A stretch of DNA of 64,000 bases from Prevotella sp. (lineage in GTDB: Bacteria > Bacteroidota > Bacteroidia > Bacteroidales > Bacteroidaceae), in assembly GCA_024681875.1 (NCBI GenBank), contig JAILAA010000133.1:1-64000 (forward strand), written 5' to 3'. Both the position numbers and the translations under genes were made by a program. The notes below the pieces were generated by a model. That model had not been told where the DNA came from. It was given only the letters and a program-made list of their open reading frames with translations, and searched no databases. Below are positions 9,393-21,306 of the stretch, one piece after another. The first letter of the stretch is position 1; each line of letters starts with the position of its first letter.

Positions 9393-11748
9393 ACTTTCTC
9401 TCATTCCGTTGTTGCTCTGCGCATGGCTTTCCGCATCAGCACAAGCAAAACAGTTCAACGCAACAGTTAATCACAAAGAATTATTCGACAGCAATTGGCA
9501 GTTCACTCGCAACGGGAAAACCATCAATGTCAACCTGCCCCACGACTGGGACATCTACGAGGCACCTGACCCCGCAACAGGTGCCACCAAGGAGGGCGGC
9601 GGCTGGTATCAGGGCGGCAAGGGCGCATACCGCAAGACCTTCAGAACCCCCGATGCCGAGCTCGTCAAGCTCCATTTCGAGGGAGTCTATCAGAAGGCCG
9701 AGGTCTTTGTCAACGGACAGAAGGCCGGACAGCACGCTTATGGCTACACACCCTTCACGGTCGACGTCACACCCTATTTGCATCCAAACAAAAAGCAAAG
9801 CAACGAGGTGGTGGTGAAGGTCGACAACTCCGAGCAGCCCAACTGCCGTTGGTATTCAGGTTCGGGCATCTACCGCCACGTCTGGCTCAAGGCGATGCCA
9901 GCCCTGCACATTGCCGAGAATGGTGTGTTTGTCACCACAGCCGACGTCACAGCCGACAAGGCGACGGTAAGAGTCGACGTGACGGTGGCCAACGAATCTG
10001 ACCGTGACCGAAACGCCACAGTAGGAGTGGGTGCTGGCCAGCTGATGGTGGCCGTTCCAGCGCATCAGACGAAGACCGTCACAACGACATACACTGTGCG
10101 CAACCCCCACCTGTGGTCGCCTGACGATCCCTACCTTTATGACACGAAGGTAGAGCTGAAGGAGGCCGGCGCTGTCATCGACGAACAGAGCGCCCGCTAC
10201 GGCATCCGGACGTTCTCATTTGATACTGAAAAGGGATTCGTGCTCAACGGGCAGAAAATGCTCATCAATGGCGCCTGCGTGCATCACGACGACGGTGTGC
10301 TGGGAGCCATGGCCTTCGATGCAGCTGAGATACGCAAGGTGCGCCTGATGAAGGAGGCCGGTTTTAACCTCATCCGCACTAGCCACAACCCCACCACACA
10401 AGCCTTCCTCGACGCCTGCGACAGCATCGGTATGCTCGTTATCGGTGAGGCCTTCGACGGCTGGCGCACCCAGAAGAACCCCTACGACTACTCCACCCTC
10501 TTCGACTCCTGCTACCGCGAGGACATCCACGCAATGGTGCAGCGCGACCGCAACCATCCCAGCATCATCAGCTGGAGCATCGGCAACGAGGTCATCGAGC
10601 GCAAGGACATCCGCGTCGTCACCACTGCCCGGCAGCTCAAGCAGGCCATTCTGGAAGCTGACGGCACACGACCCGTCACCGAGGCCCTCTGTGCATGGGA
10701 CAGCGACTGGGAGATCTACGACCCCCACTTCGAGGTGCTCGACATCGGCGGCTACAACTACATGATTCACAAGCACGCCAGCGACCACCAGCGCGACGCC
10801 AAGCGCGTGATGTGGCAGACGGAGAGCTTCCCGCGCGATGCCTTCAAGAACTGGCAGCTGGTACAGGACTATCCCTACATCGTCGGCGACATCGTCTGGA
10901 CAGGCCTCGACTATCTGGGCGAGTCGGGCATTGGCCGCAACTACTACGAGGGCGAGCGTGCCGGCGAGCACTGGATTGACGGCGGCATCCCCGAATGGCA
11001 CGGCGCCTACTGCGGCGATGTCGACATCACTGGCTGGCGCAAGCCCATCAGCCACTATCGCGAAATGCTGTGGAGCAGCAACCTCTCATCTCTCACCTCC
11101 AGCCCCTCGCCTCTCCTTTATATGGCCGTGAAGGAACCCGACGGCTATCGCGGCAAGATTCACGGAACGTCGTGGAGCGTGTGGCCTGCCTGGGAAAGCT
11201 GGAGCTGGTCCGGCTGGGAAGGCAAGCCCATCGAGGTGGAGGTCTATACAAAAACGCCCGAGGTTAAGCTCTATCTGAACGACCAGCTCGTCGGCACCAA
11301 GGCTGTCAGTAAAGACACAGGATTCAAGGCCGTCTTCACCCTACCCTATGAGCCCGGCACCCTCCGTGCAGCCTCCGATAAGGGCAGTGCCACCCTTTCC
11401 ACCGCCTCAGAGCCTGCCACCATCCGCCTCACCCCCGACCGCCGCGTCATCACTGCCGACGGTCAGGATTTGTGCTACGTCACTGTTGAGGTGGTCGACA
11501 AGAACGGCAACATCTGTCCCGATGCTGCCATCCCCTGCGAGGCCATAGTAAAAGGTCAGGGCAGCCTTCTCGCCTTTGCCTCTGCCGACCTCACGGACCG
11601 CGAGCCCTACACCTCGCCGCGCGTCACCACCTGGAAGGGCCGAGCCCTGCTCGTGGTGCGCAGTACCGAGAAGAAAGGCCGTGCTCAGGTCAGCATCAAG
11701 AGCAGCCTGCCCGCCGCCGTCCTCACCATCCAATCAGTAGCATATTAA
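9385..11748 (+). CDS. beta-galactosidase-type GH2 with DUF4982-like C-terminus
   Basis: Exported retaining exo-beta-glycosidase, most likely a galactosidase. The signal peptide ends near LSASAQA (20). GH2 order is visible: sugar-binding jelly roll (about 30-190), immunoglobulin-like domain, TIM barrel with NHPSIISWSIGNE (acid/base Glu402) and MWQTESFP (nucleophile Glu480). A DUF4982-type domain follows, with Ig-like domains from about 620. A polypyrimidine word repeat encodes SSLTSSPSPLL between the barrel and the C-terminal part. It is the last gene of the operon, overlapping GH115 by 8 bp. Other beta-linked sugars cannot be excluded. Confidence 0.85.
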   Translation: MNRLSLIPLLLCAWLSASAQAKQFNATVNHKELFDSNWQFTRNGKTINVNLPHDWDIYEAPDPATGATKEGGGWYQGGKGAYRKTFRTPDAELVKLHFEGVYQKAEVFVNGQKAGQHAYGYTPFTVDVTPYLHPNKKQSNEVVVKVDNSEQPNCRWYSGSGIYRHVWLKAMPALHIAENGVFVTTADVTADKATVRVDVTVANESDRDRNATVGVGAGQLMVAVPAHQTKTVTTTYTVRNPHLWSPDDPYLYDTKVELKEAGAVIDEQSARYGIRTFSFDTEKGFVLNGQKMLINGACVHHDDGVLGAMAFDAAEIRKVRLMKEAGFNLIRTSHNPTTQAFLDACDSIGMLVIGEAFDGWRTQKNPYDYSTLFDSCYREDIHAMVQRDRNHPSIISWSIGNEVIERKDIRVVTTARQLKQAILEADGTRPVTEALCAWDSDWEIYDPHFEVLDIGGYNYMIHKHASDHQRDAKRVMWQTESFPRDAFKNWQLVQDYPYIVGDIVWTGLDYLGESGIGRNYYEGERAGEHWIDGGIPEWHGAYCGDVDITGWRKPISHYREMLWSSNLSSLTSSPSPLLYMAVKEPDGYRGKIHGTSWSVWPAWESWSWSGWEGKPIEVEVYTKTPEVKLYLNDQLVGTKAVSKDTGFKAVFTLPYEPGTLRAASDKGSATLSTASEPATIRLTPDRRVITADGQDLCYVTVEVVDKNGNICPDAAIPCEAIVKGQGSLLAFASADLTDREPYTSPRVTTWKGRALLVVRSTEKKGRAQVSIKSSLPAAVLTIQSVAY
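11082..11118. repeat. polypyrimidine word repeat inside GH2
   Basis: CTCTCATCTCTCACCTCCAG and CCCCTCGCCTCTCCTT encode SSLTSSPSPLL. The complement (AGGTGAGAG) recurs at 5.4 kb and 53.3 kb, suggesting one family of inserted words. Confidence 0.45.
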
Positions 11749-11803
11749 ACAGCTGTTCCTTATACCAACTACGAACTGACATCATTTGATAGTCAGACCC
11801 TCC

Positions 11804-12010
11804 TTATTCATTCTCTTTCTTTTTAGTTTTCTGAATGAATCGGCAGCCGAGGGTTAGGAGGGCGTAGCGGCGCATGGAGTTCATCCACGTCTCGGTGCGG
11901 CCCTGTGAGTTGATATCGCAGCGCAGGCTGCTGACCTGGCCTAAGAGATGATAGCCGCGTAGCCTGATGAGCCACTTGCCTAGCAAGCCAGGCCTTAGGT
12001 CGAGCGTTCC
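11804..12010 (-). pseudogene. C-terminal remnant of an outer-membrane beta-barrel (TonB-receptor-type) protein
   Basis: The minus strand encodes about 65 residues (LLGKWLIRLRGYHLLGQ, then SLRCDINSQGRTETWMNSMRRYALLTLGCRF) ending in a short basic tail. This is the usual last strands of Bacteroidetes 'outer membrane beta-barrel family' receptors (RGYDLLGQ...R.V...R.RY.L....YRF). Upstream the frame runs into a stop near 12015 and no barrel sequence continues, so only the 3' end survives. It is the only trace of a TonB-dependent receptor in the window. It may mark a deleted uptake system next to the orphan hydrolase operon (inference). Confidence 0.6.
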
Positions 12011-12090
12011 TGTTCATATCGCACACCGAATGTTAAACTATCAAAACACGTCGGGAAAGATATTCATCATCTCTTTCTACTTGTTATAAA

Positions 12091-12202
12091 TTTATGTTTC
12101 CGGACTTACATTTTTATGTTTCCGGGCGCAGTACATAAGTTTCAGGCGCAGAAACACATGTTTCCGGTGCGGAAACATGTGTTTCACGTCCGGAAACATA
12201 AA
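12091..12202. repeat. nested perfect inverted repeats of the GTTTCCGG type
   Basis: Outer arms TTTATGTTTCCGGAC (12091-12105) and GTCCGGAAACATAAA (12188-12202) are exact complements. Inside, GAAACACATGTTTCC (12151-12165) and GGAAACATGTGTTTC (12171-12185) form a second perfect 15-bp hairpin. Between them are further degenerate ATGTTTCC copies. No gene explains it; it resembles REP-type extragenic palindromes. Confidence 0.75.
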
Positions 12203-12326
12203 ATGTCGTCATCGCCCAATCTTTTTCTGGTATCAACAGCATTTCTTCCTCGGCTTCTTCGGACGAAGGAATCAAGCGAGCCACCATCCGCAGCACCTGA
12301 CTGGCAAAGCGGCCGGGCGCTCTCAT
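12114..12326 (-). CDS. small hypothetical ORF ending in the GTTTCC repeats
   Basis: A 70-residue ORF starts with MRAPGRFASQVLRMVARLIP, continues with an acidic run (SSEEAEEE), and ends in a repeated peptide (RETHVSAPETCVSAPET) encoded by the palindromic repeat region. Its ATG overlaps the stop of the ORF upstream (ATGA at 12323-12326), so the pair may be one frameshifted gene or two coupled genes. I do not recognise a domain. It may be non-coding. Confidence 0.25.
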   Translation of the reverse strand: MRAPGRFASQVLRMVARLIPSSEEAEEEMLLIPEKDWAMTTFYVSGRETHVSAPETCVSAPETYVLRPET

Positions 12327-12472
12327 TTCAGAAACTTGGTTCGGCCTTGCCGGTCCTCATGCTCCATTTGCTCGCCCTTGCAATATTCGACCATCTTGCC
12401 TTCTGTCATGCAGGAATCCCGCATCGGCTGCAGGTGGACGCCATTAACAGTTTTCTTAAATATCACTTCCAT
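12323..12472 (-). CDS. small hypothetical ORF, 49 residues
   Basis: ATG at 12472 opens MEVIFKKTVNGVHLQPMRDS, followed by CMTEGKMVEYCKGEQMEHED and QGRTKFLK, then TGA overlapping the next ATG. It was found by reading the minus strand of the gap. No ribosome-binding or promoter evidence was found and no family was recognised. It is kept only because composition and overlap look gene-like. Confidence 0.25.
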   Translation of the reverse strand: MEVIFKKTVNGVHLQPMRDSCMTEGKMVEYCKGEQMEHEDRQGRTKFLK

Positions 12473-12550
12473 TAACAAATAAAGTACAAACGCCAAAAAA
12501 ACGCGCTACGTTATTGTGTCTGCCTATTCACGTCAGTCATGCGGAGATAA

Positions 12551-15481
<2,931 letters not shown>

Positions 15482-15545
15482 AAAGCGAAAAAACTCTCCC
15501 ATTCAGAAAAACAGGTTGGCAGCAAGCGCTGCCATCTTTGTTCCT

Positions 15546-15571
15546 GCCCGCTGCCGTCAATGGCTGCGGGC
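15546..15571. terminator. GC hairpin between convergent genes
   Basis: GCCCGC-T-GCC and GGC-T-GCGGGC pair around a 6-nt loop between the convergent GH2 and M64 genes. There is no clear T run, so it may be a terminator or a repeat remnant. A second small palindrome (GGCAGCAAGCGCTGCC) lies just upstream. Confidence 0.4.
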
Positions 15572-15612
15572 GCTGCCATTATCATCCTCGTGCGATACCG
15601 CCATAACCCATC

Positions 15613-16848
15613 TTAATAAGTATAAAAACGGATGAGGCGCCGGAGAGCCTGCTGGCAGACGGAGCAGAAGTCGGGTTCCTCGTTAGTGCGCATACGGCAG
15701 TCGGCATGGCCGCGCCAGACGCCTTTTGACTGGTAGCCGCCACCCTCGATGAGAGAGGCGCGTCCCTCGTCAATCAAGTTCTGCCACTTGTGGCTGAAGT
15801 CATGGAGGGTGGTGATGTTGGGTTCCCACGGCTCTGTGTCGGCAAAATAGATGGGGTCGCTGTCGCTATAAGGATACTCGTCGGCCAGGCCGCCGAAAGA
15901 ATGGCCGAACTCATGGACGACAACTGGTTCGAACTTCTCGCCGCCCGTATAGCTGAGGTTGTAGGAGTTGTAGATGCCACCACCGCCGTAGTGCGACGTA
16001 TTGGCCAGGATAATGATATGCTCGTAGGGGGTGCCGGCAAGGAGGTTGTGCAGGCGCTTGAGTTGCAGTGTGGTGAGATAGCGAGGCACGTAGAAGGTGT
16101 CGAAGTGTGAGCCGAGCACGGTGTTGAGCCAAAGGTCCTGACCAGGGATGCTGACGCCGCTATCGACGGAGGGGGTCATCAGGGCGATGATGTTGAAACG
16201 CGACCGCAACGACTGGAACGGCTCGTGACGGAACAGTGCCTCCATCGCCTGACGACAGTGGTCGAGATAGGCGGGCAGCTGCTCGGCGTTGTAGCCCTCG
16301 GGCACGTAGGCGATATGGATGCAGCGCGTGGTGTCTGCGGCCTGCTGCAGCGTGACGTAGGGCGCGACGTGCTGCTCGCCCTGACGGCTGATGAGCACAT
16401 CGGTGGGCACAACGGTATGGGTCATCGATGCCTGCACCTGACGGTGGAAATCGAACAGCTGCACGGTGATGTCGACCGTGTCGCGGGGAAAGGGCACAAG
16501 GAAGACGTTTTCGAAGGAGCGTCGTGTATGCTTGGCCTCGTCGGTGGCCAGCCACTCCTGGAAGAGTGTTGAGAAAGAATGGCAGTAGATGATCTGCCCC
16601 GTGCGGTGGGAGCTCACGGTAATCTGGCCGTTGCCTGCCAGCGGCAGTTCAGCCAGCCGCGAGCGCCGTCCATACCAATGAGGCATCTGCACCAGCTGGT
16701 CAACATAGAGTTCCTGCTGCCCAGCATCGCCGGCAAAGACATAGTCGAGGCGCAGCGTGCGGTCGCTGAACCACTCGTCGAAGTCCTGTGCCTGAGCGCC
16801 CAAAGCGCAACACAGCAGCAGTGTCAGATACACGAAAAGACGAATCAC
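15613..16848 (-). CDS. secreted M64 (IgA-protease-like) metallopeptidase
   Basis: Zinc peptidase of the M64 family. The GTG at 16848 is the best start: it gives a clean signal peptide (VIRLFVYLTLLLCCALGAQA), and GTGA overlaps the terC stop at 16845-16847, so translation is coupled. The N-terminal half is the M64 beta-rich prodomain-like region. The catalytic half has VPEGY, SGVSIPGQ and the zinc site HEFGHSFGGLADEY, with His312/Glu313/His316. Length is 411 residues. Some Bacteroidetes M64 enzymes cleave host IgA, but the substrate here is unknown. It is last in the argD-led transcript. Confidence 0.82.
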   Translation of the reverse strand: MIRLFVYLTLLLCCALGAQAQDFDEWFSDRTLRLDYVFAGDAGQQELYVDQLVQMPHWYGRRSRLAELPLAGNGQITVSSHRTGQIIYCHSFSTLFQEWLATDEAKHTRRSFENVFLVPFPRDTVDITVQLFDFHRQVQASMTHTVVPTDVLISRQGEQHVAPYVTLQQAADTTRCIHIAYVPEGYNAEQLPAYLDHCRQAMEALFRHEPFQSLRSRFNIIALMTPSVDSGVSIPGQDLWLNTVLGSHFDTFYVPRYLTTLQLKRLHNLLAGTPYEHIIILANTSHYGGGGIYNSYNLSYTGGEKFEPVVVHEFGHSFGGLADEYPYSDSDPIYFADTEPWEPNITTLHDFSHKWQNLIDEGRASLIEGGGYQSKGVWRGHADCRMRTNEEPDFCSVCQQALRRLIRFYTY

Positions 16849-17867
16849 TGGGATTTCTTTGACAGAAGCACGGACAAACCCATCGACGCCACGAGCAGGC
16901 CAAAGATGATGGCAAGCGACAGCGGCGTAGGCACCTCGATATGCGGCATGTTCAGGTCGAGACCTAACCACGTGCCAATCTGGTTGATGTACTCGTTCAT
17001 GGCCAGCAGCATCTTGATGCCGACGAAGATGAGAATGACGCCCAGTCCGTATTTCAGATAAGTGAAATACTTGGCGACGGCGGCCAGGGCGAAGTAGAGG
17101 GCTCGCAGGCCGAGAATGGCGAAGATATTCGACGTGAGCACGATAAACGGGTCGCGACTGACGGAGAAGACGGCGGGGATGCTGTCAACGGCGAAGGCTA
17201 CGTCGGTGGTCTCGATGACGATGAGGGCGATGAACAGCGGCGTGGCCACACGACGCAGTTTCTTTCCTCCTTCCTCATTTCTCTTTCCTCTTTCCTCCTT
17301 TACAAAAAACTTGTCCTCGTGCATCTTGTCGGTGACGGGGAAGAAGCGCTTGAACAATTTGACAATGAAGTTGTTGGCGGGATCGGTCTGGGCCTCCTCG
17401 TCGTGAGTGAACATCTTCGAACCTGTATATAGCAGGAACAGACCGAAGAGACCGAGCACCCACTCGAAGCGCTCCACCATGGCAGCGCCGGCAAAGATAA
17501 AGATGCTGCGCAGCACCAATGCACCGAAAATGCCCCAAAAGAGCACCTCATGCTGGTACTTTCCCTTGATGCCGAAATAGGAGAAGAGCATGAGGAAGAC
17601 GAAGAGGTTGTCCATCGACAGCGATTTCTCTATCAGGTAGCCCGCAAGGAACTCCATCGCCTTCTCGTGCGGCTCGACAGGATAGAAGAAATAAATACCG
17701 GCGCAGAACACAAGCGACACGCCTATCCACACAGCGGTCATCTTCAGCGCCTCTTTCACGCCTACCTCATGTTGGCCTTTCTTGCCGAACATCTTCAAGT
17801 CGGCAATAAGCATGATAAACACCAGTACGTAGAATAGAATCCACGCCCAAAAAGGTAGTATATCCAT
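16845..17867 (-). CDS. TerC/Alx family integral membrane protein
   Basis: Inner-membrane protein with about eight to nine hydrophobic segments and the TerC signatures EKSLSMDNLFVF and ETTDVAFAVDSIPAV, whose acidic residues are thought to coordinate metal. The related E. coli Alx and B. subtilis MeeF/MeeY have been linked to manganese handling or metal export. A polypurine insert encodes KEERGKRNEEGGKK in the cytoplasmic loop before LRRVATPLF and corresponds to the word repeat at 17261-17301. It lies in the argD-led cluster with no evident pathway link, and its stop overlaps the M64 start. Confidence 0.87.
   Translation of the reverse strand: MDILPFWAWILFYVLVFIMLIADLKMFGKKGQHEVGVKEALKMTAVWIGVSLVFCAGIYFFYPVEPHEKAMEFLAGYLIEKSLSMDNLFVFLMLFSYFGIKGKYQHEVLFWGIFGALVLRSIFIFAGAAMVERFEWVLGLFGLFLLYTGSKMFTHDEEAQTDPANNFIVKLFKRFFPVTDKMHEDKFFVKEERGKRNEEGGKKLRRVATPLFIALIVIETTDVAFAVDSIPAVFSVSRDPFIVLTSNIFAILGLRALYFALAAVAKYFTYLKYGLGVILIFVGIKMLLAMNEYINQIGTWLGLDLNMPHIEVPTPLSLAIIFGLLVASMGLSVLLSKKSQ
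17261..17301. repeat. polypyrimidine word repeat inside terC
   Basis: CTTTCCTCC, TTCCTCATTTCTC and CTTTCCTC words run together and, on the coding strand, give a charged cytoplasmic loop (KEERGKRNEEGGKK). It resembles the TCATTYC tandem tract at 53341. Confidence 0.5.
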
Positions 17868-17896
17868 TACAATGCTTTAATGCATAATGCTTTATA

Positions 17897-18913
17897 CTAC
17901 AAGTCTTCCAGCATCCGCTTCAGTACGACCGAACAGCTGATTTCGCGATTGGCGGCCTCTGGGATGACCAGTGAGTTGGGCGACTCAATGACGTCGTCGG
18001 TGACGATAAGGTTGCGGCGCACGGGCAGACAGTGCATGAACTTTCCGTTGTTGGTCCACGACATGTGCTCGGTGTCAACGGTCCATGAGCGGTCTTCGCA
18101 GGTAATCTTGCCATAATCGGCAGGATTCGTCACACCTGGGTTCGACCAGTTCTTCGCATAGATAAAGTCGGCACCCTCGAATGCTTTCCTTTGATCGTAC
18201 TCCACGCGTGCACCGGCCACGCGCTCGGCCTCAGGCCGCTTGCTACCGAAGGGACGCAAGAACTGTGGGTCAAGCTCGTAGCCCTTCGGGTGAGTGATGA
18301 CCAGGTCGATGTCCTTATCGGCCAGCATCCACTGAGCGAAGCTGTTGGGCACGGCCTGCGGCAGGGCGCGGCAATGAGGAGCCCAGGTCAGCACCACCTT
18401 TGGACGCTCAACAGTCTTATGCTCCTTGATAGTGATGAGGTCGGCAAAAGCCTGCAGAGGATGCACGGTGGCAGTCTCCATAGCAAAGACGGGTCGACCG
18501 CTGTACTTGATGAACTGGTGCAGCACGGTCTCGGCATAGTCATACTCACGGTCGGTAAGGCCGGCGAAACTACGCACTCCGATGATGTCGCAGTAGCAAC
18601 CCATCACGGGAATAGCCTCGAGCAAGTGCTCGCTCTTGTCGCCGTCCATAATGACTCCGCGCTCAGTCTCGAGTTTCCAGGCGCCTGCATTGACATCCAG
18701 GACAATGACGTTCATGCCCAGATTCATGGCGGCCTTCTGTGTCGACAGGCGTGTGCGCAAAGAGTTATTGAAGAAAATCATCATCAGGGTTTTGTTCTTA
18801 CCCAGATGCTGATACTTGTAACGGTCGTTCTTTATCTCGAATGCCTCGGCCATCGCCTTGTCAAGGGGACCAATATCCTGTACGTTGACGAAAGATCTGA
18901 AATGATTACTCAT
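17897..18913 (-). CDS. argF': N-succinylornithine carbamoyltransferase (ArgF')
   Basis: Transfers the carbamoyl group from carbamoyl phosphate to acylated ornithine in arginine synthesis. The carbamoyl-phosphate site reads NNSLRTR (49-55). The overall sequence and length (338) match the Bacteroidetes enzyme that takes N-succinylornithine rather than free ornithine; the choice between succinyl and acetyl substrate rests on lineage knowledge. It lies 11 nt after cysS on the same strand and is fed by the argD and proC neighbours. The active-site segments HPLQAFADL and WAPHCRALPQ are intact. Confidence 0.88.
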   Translation of the reverse strand: MSNHFRSFVNVQDIGPLDKAMAEAFEIKNDRYKYQHLGKNKTLMMIFFNNSLRTRLSTQKAAMNLGMNVIVLDVNAGAWKLETERGVIMDGDKSEHLLEAIPVMGCYCDIIGVRSFAGLTDREYDYAETVLHQFIKYSGRPVFAMETATVHPLQAFADLITIKEHKTVERPKVVLTWAPHCRALPQAVPNSFAQWMLADKDIDLVITHPKGYELDPQFLRPFGSKRPEAERVAGARVEYDQRKAFEGADFIYAKNWSNPGVTNPADYGKITCEDRSWTVDTEHMSWTNNGKFMHCLPVRRNLIVTDDVIESPNSLVIPEAANREISCSVVLKRMLEDL

Positions 18914-18924
18914 GGTCTATGTTT

Positions 18925-20454
18925 TTATTTATTCAGTTTCCAATTGACGCCATCCTTGGTGTCTTTCACCTCGAAGCCAGCCTGAGCAAGAGCATCACGA
19001 ATCTGGTCGCTGGTAGCCCAGTCCTTGGCAGCCTTGGCCTTGGCGCGTAGGTCGAGAACCATGTCGACAACTTTACCGAAAGCGGCCTCGCGAGCACCGT
19101 CCGTGTCAGTCCGTGTTCCTCCGTTGCTTAATCCCAAGATGTCCTCGGCGAAGAGGTGCATCACCTCCTTCAGTTCCTTCAGGCAGTCGGCACAGATGGT
19201 AGCCTTGTGGTCGACAAGCTTGTTGACCACGGTGGCGGCTTCGAAGAGGATGCTGATGAGCTGCGGTGTGGCCAGGTCGTCGTTCATGGCGTCGTAGCAG
19301 CGCTCGCGCAGGGTCTTCACCACCTTTTCCGTCTCAGCATCACACCCATTTTCATTCCCCGCCCCTTTAAGGGGAGGGGCAGGGGTGGGGTTAATGCGCT
19401 CGAGGTCGGCGATGGCATTGGTGAGTTTCTCCAAGCCTTTCTCGGCGGCCTGCAGGGCCTCGTCGCTGAAGTCAACGGTACCGCGGTAGTGGGCCGAGAG
19501 AATGAAGAAGCGGATGGTCATGGGCGAATAGGGTTTCGTCAGCAGCTCATGCTGTCCGGTAAAGAACTGCTCGAGGGTGATGAAGTTGCCGAGCGACTTA
19601 CCCATCTTCTGCCCGTTGATGGTAATCATGTTGTTGTGCATCCAATACTTCACGGCCTGATGGCCCATGGCGGCCTGCGCTTGGGCAATCTCGCACTCAT
19701 GGTGGGGGAAGACGAGGTCCATGCCGCCACCGTGGATGTCGAACTCCTCACCGAGGTACTTGCGGCCCATGGCCGTGCACTCGCAGTGCCAGCCGGGGAA
19801 ACCGTCGCTCCAAGGAGAGGGCCAGCGCATGATGTGCTCGGGCTGCGCCTTCTTCCACAGGGCGAAGTCGGCCTGATTGTGCTTCTCCCCTACCCCGTCC
19901 AACTCACGACTGGCGTCCTTCACGTTCTCCAACGAGCGTCCGCTGAGGATGCCGTACTGATATTTCTTGTTGTAAGCCTCGATGTCGAAGTAGATACTGC
20001 CGTTGCTCTCGTAGGCAAAGCCATTGTCAAGAATCTGCTGCACCAACTGCTGTTGCTCGATGATGTGTCCGGTGGCGCAGGGCTCGATGCTGGGCCTCAG
20101 CACGCCCATCGAGTCCATAGCCTGATGATAACGACGAGTGTAATACTGTGCTATCTCCATTGGCTCCAACTGTTCCAAGCGGGCCTTCTTGGCAATCTTG
20201 TCCTCGCCCTCGTCGGCGTCATGCTCCAAATGTCCCACGTCGGTGATGTTACGGACGTAGCGCACCTTGTAGCCCAAGTGCTTGAGGTAGCGGAAGAGAA
20301 TATCAAAAGTGATGGCAGGACGGGCGTGGCCCAGATGAGGGTCGCCGTAGACGGTGGGGCCACATACGTACATGCCCACGTTAGGAGCGTGCAGCGGCTC
20401 GAAGCGTTCTTTCTGTCGTGTCAGTGTATTGTAGATGACGAGTCTTGATTCCAT
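18925..20454 (-). CDS. cysS: cysteinyl-tRNA synthetase
   Basis: Class I synthetase charging tRNA-Cys. [16 protein letters not shown] at 20454 is the expected N-terminus; the upstream in-frame extension is spacer sequence. The HIGH-like site is HLGH (40-43), zinc Cys31 is in [12 protein letters not shown], and KMGKS serves as KMSKS. The 509 residues include two unusual in-frame inserts: [16 protein letters not shown] from a GC palindrome (19356-19392) in the linker to the anticodon-binding part, and [10 protein letters not shown] from a TCCGTGT word repeat (19098-19125). It lies between proC and argF', an unusual place for cysS, so its expression is probably tied to arginine genes. Confidence 0.93.
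   Translation of the reverse strand: MESRLVIYNTLTRQKERFEPLHAPNVGMYVCGPTVYGDPHLGHARPAITFDILFRYLKHLGYKVRYVRNITDVGHLEHDADEGEDKIAKKARLEQLEPMEIAQYYTRRYHQAMDSMGVLRPSIEPCATGHIIEQQQLVQQILDNGFAYESNGSIYFDIEAYNKKYQYGILSGRSLENVKDASRELDGVGEKHNQADFALWKKAQPEHIMRWPSPWSDGFPGWHCECTAMGRKYLGEEFDIHGGGMDLVFPHHECEIAQAQAAMGHQAVKYWMHNNMITINGQKMGKSLGNFITLEQFFTGQHELLTKPYSPMTIRFFILSAHYRGTVDFSDEALQAAEKGLEKLTNAIADLERINPTPAPPLKGAGNENGCDAETEKVVKTLRERCYDAMNDDLATPQLISILFEAATVVNKLVDHKATICADCLKELKEVMHLFAEDILGLSNGGTRTDTDGAREAAFGKVVDMVLDLRAKAKAAKDWATSDQIRDALAQAGFEVKDTKDGVNWKLNK
19098..19125. repeat. TCCGTGT word repeat inside cysS
   Basis: CGTCCGTGTCAGTCCGTG and TTCCTCCG are overlapping words that read as TRTDTDGA on the coding strand. 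They are in frame near the C-terminus of cysS. Confidence 0.45.
19356..19392. repeat. GC palindromic insert inside cysS
   Basis: CCCCGCCCCTTTAAGGGGAGG followed by GGCAGGGGTGGGGTT contains the palindrome CCCCTTTAAGGGG and the arm shared with the element at 48736-48913 (coding strand: ACCCCACCCCTGCCCCTCCC). It encodes [13 protein letters not shown]. Confidence 0.7.
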
Positions 20455-20508
20455 ATTTTTAATGCTTAATTCTAAATCGCGAAGCGACAACTCTTAATTC
20501 TAAATTTC

Positions 20509-21288
20509 TCACTTGGCTCCTGCCTTGAGGCCGCGGATGACGGCTGAGGTAAAACCGGCGTGCTCCATCTCGTTGAGACCTTTGATGGTCACACCGCCAG
20601 GCGTCGTCACCAAGTCGATGGCCTGTTCGGGGTGCATGCCACTGCTCTGCAGCAGTTCCACGGCGCCCTTCATGGTCTGCATAACGATGTTCTTAGCGTC
20701 ATCGGCCTTGAAGCCTAACTCTACGCCGCCCTCGCTGGCTGCACGGATGTAGCGCATGGCATAGGCGATGCCGCAGGAGGCCAAGGTCGTACCTGCTGCA
20801 AGGTGCTGCTCGTCGGTGATGAGCACCTGGCCCATCTCCTCGAAAAGCGCCTTCACCTGTTCAGTTTGTTGCGACTCAGTCGCAACAAACGGGACCAAGA
20901 ACGTCATAGACTGCAGCTGAGCGATAGCGATATTTGGGATGCAGAGGAACAACGGCGGGCACTGTTCGCCCAGCCATTCCTTGATGTGCTCCGACTTCAC
21001 GCCGGCAGCAATTACCACCAATGTCTGCCTGTCGGGCTGCAGGGCATCCTTGATGCCTGTCAGCACCTGCTCCACCAGCCAAGGCTTTACGCAAACCATC
21101 ACTATATCTGCTCCAGCCACAGCTTCATTGTTGTCAGTAGTTGTTGCAACGCCTAAGGCCTCAAACTTGCCGAGCACAGCGGCCGAAGGGTCACTCACAC
21201 AGATATCCCTTCCTTCGTGACCAGCCTTCAGCAGGCCCTCCACAGTGGCGCCACCCATGGCACCAGCGCCAATCATTGTTATCTTCAT
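20509..21288 (-). CDS. proC: pyrroline-5-carboxylate reductase
   Basis: Reduces 1-pyrroline-5-carboxylate to proline with NAD(P)H. MKITMIGAGAMG at 21288 is the natural start and opens the Rossmann fold. The rest follows family layout: VKPWLVEQVL, AAGVKSEHIKEWL, and the dimerisation part with AAGTTLASCGIAYAMRYIRA and VTTPGGVTIKGL. At 259 residues the length is normal. It starts 18 nt after argD, as in the usual Bacteroidales argC-argD-proC order, so it is probably expressed with arginine genes. The spacer to cysS (20455-20508) contains the TTAATTCTAAAT-type words typical of this genome. Confidence 0.93.
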   Translation of the reverse strand: MKITMIGAGAMGGATVEGLLKAGHEGRDICVSDPSAAVLGKFEALGVATTTDNNEAVAGADIVMVCVKPWLVEQVLTGIKDALQPDRQTLVVIAAGVKSEHIKEWLGEQCPPLFLCIPNIAIAQLQSMTFLVPFVATESQQTEQVKALFEEMGQVLITDEQHLAAGTTLASCGIAYAMRYIRAASEGGVELGFKADDAKNIVMQTMKGAVELLQSSGMHPEQAIDLVTTPGGVTIKGLNEMEHAGFTSAVIRGLKAGAK

Positions 21289-21306
21289 TTCTTCAATGGT
21301 CAATGG

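Noticed and set aside
12116..12475. plus-strand frames across the GTTTCC repeats
   Set aside because: They start in the palindromic repeat and oppose the slightly more gene-like minus-strand pair; no family evidence.
19156..20448. 430-codon open frame on the plus strand opposite cysS
   Set aside because: It is antisense to an intact cysS with all synthetase motifs; its protein is low-complexity V/L/H-rich text with no domain, a GC-codon shadow.
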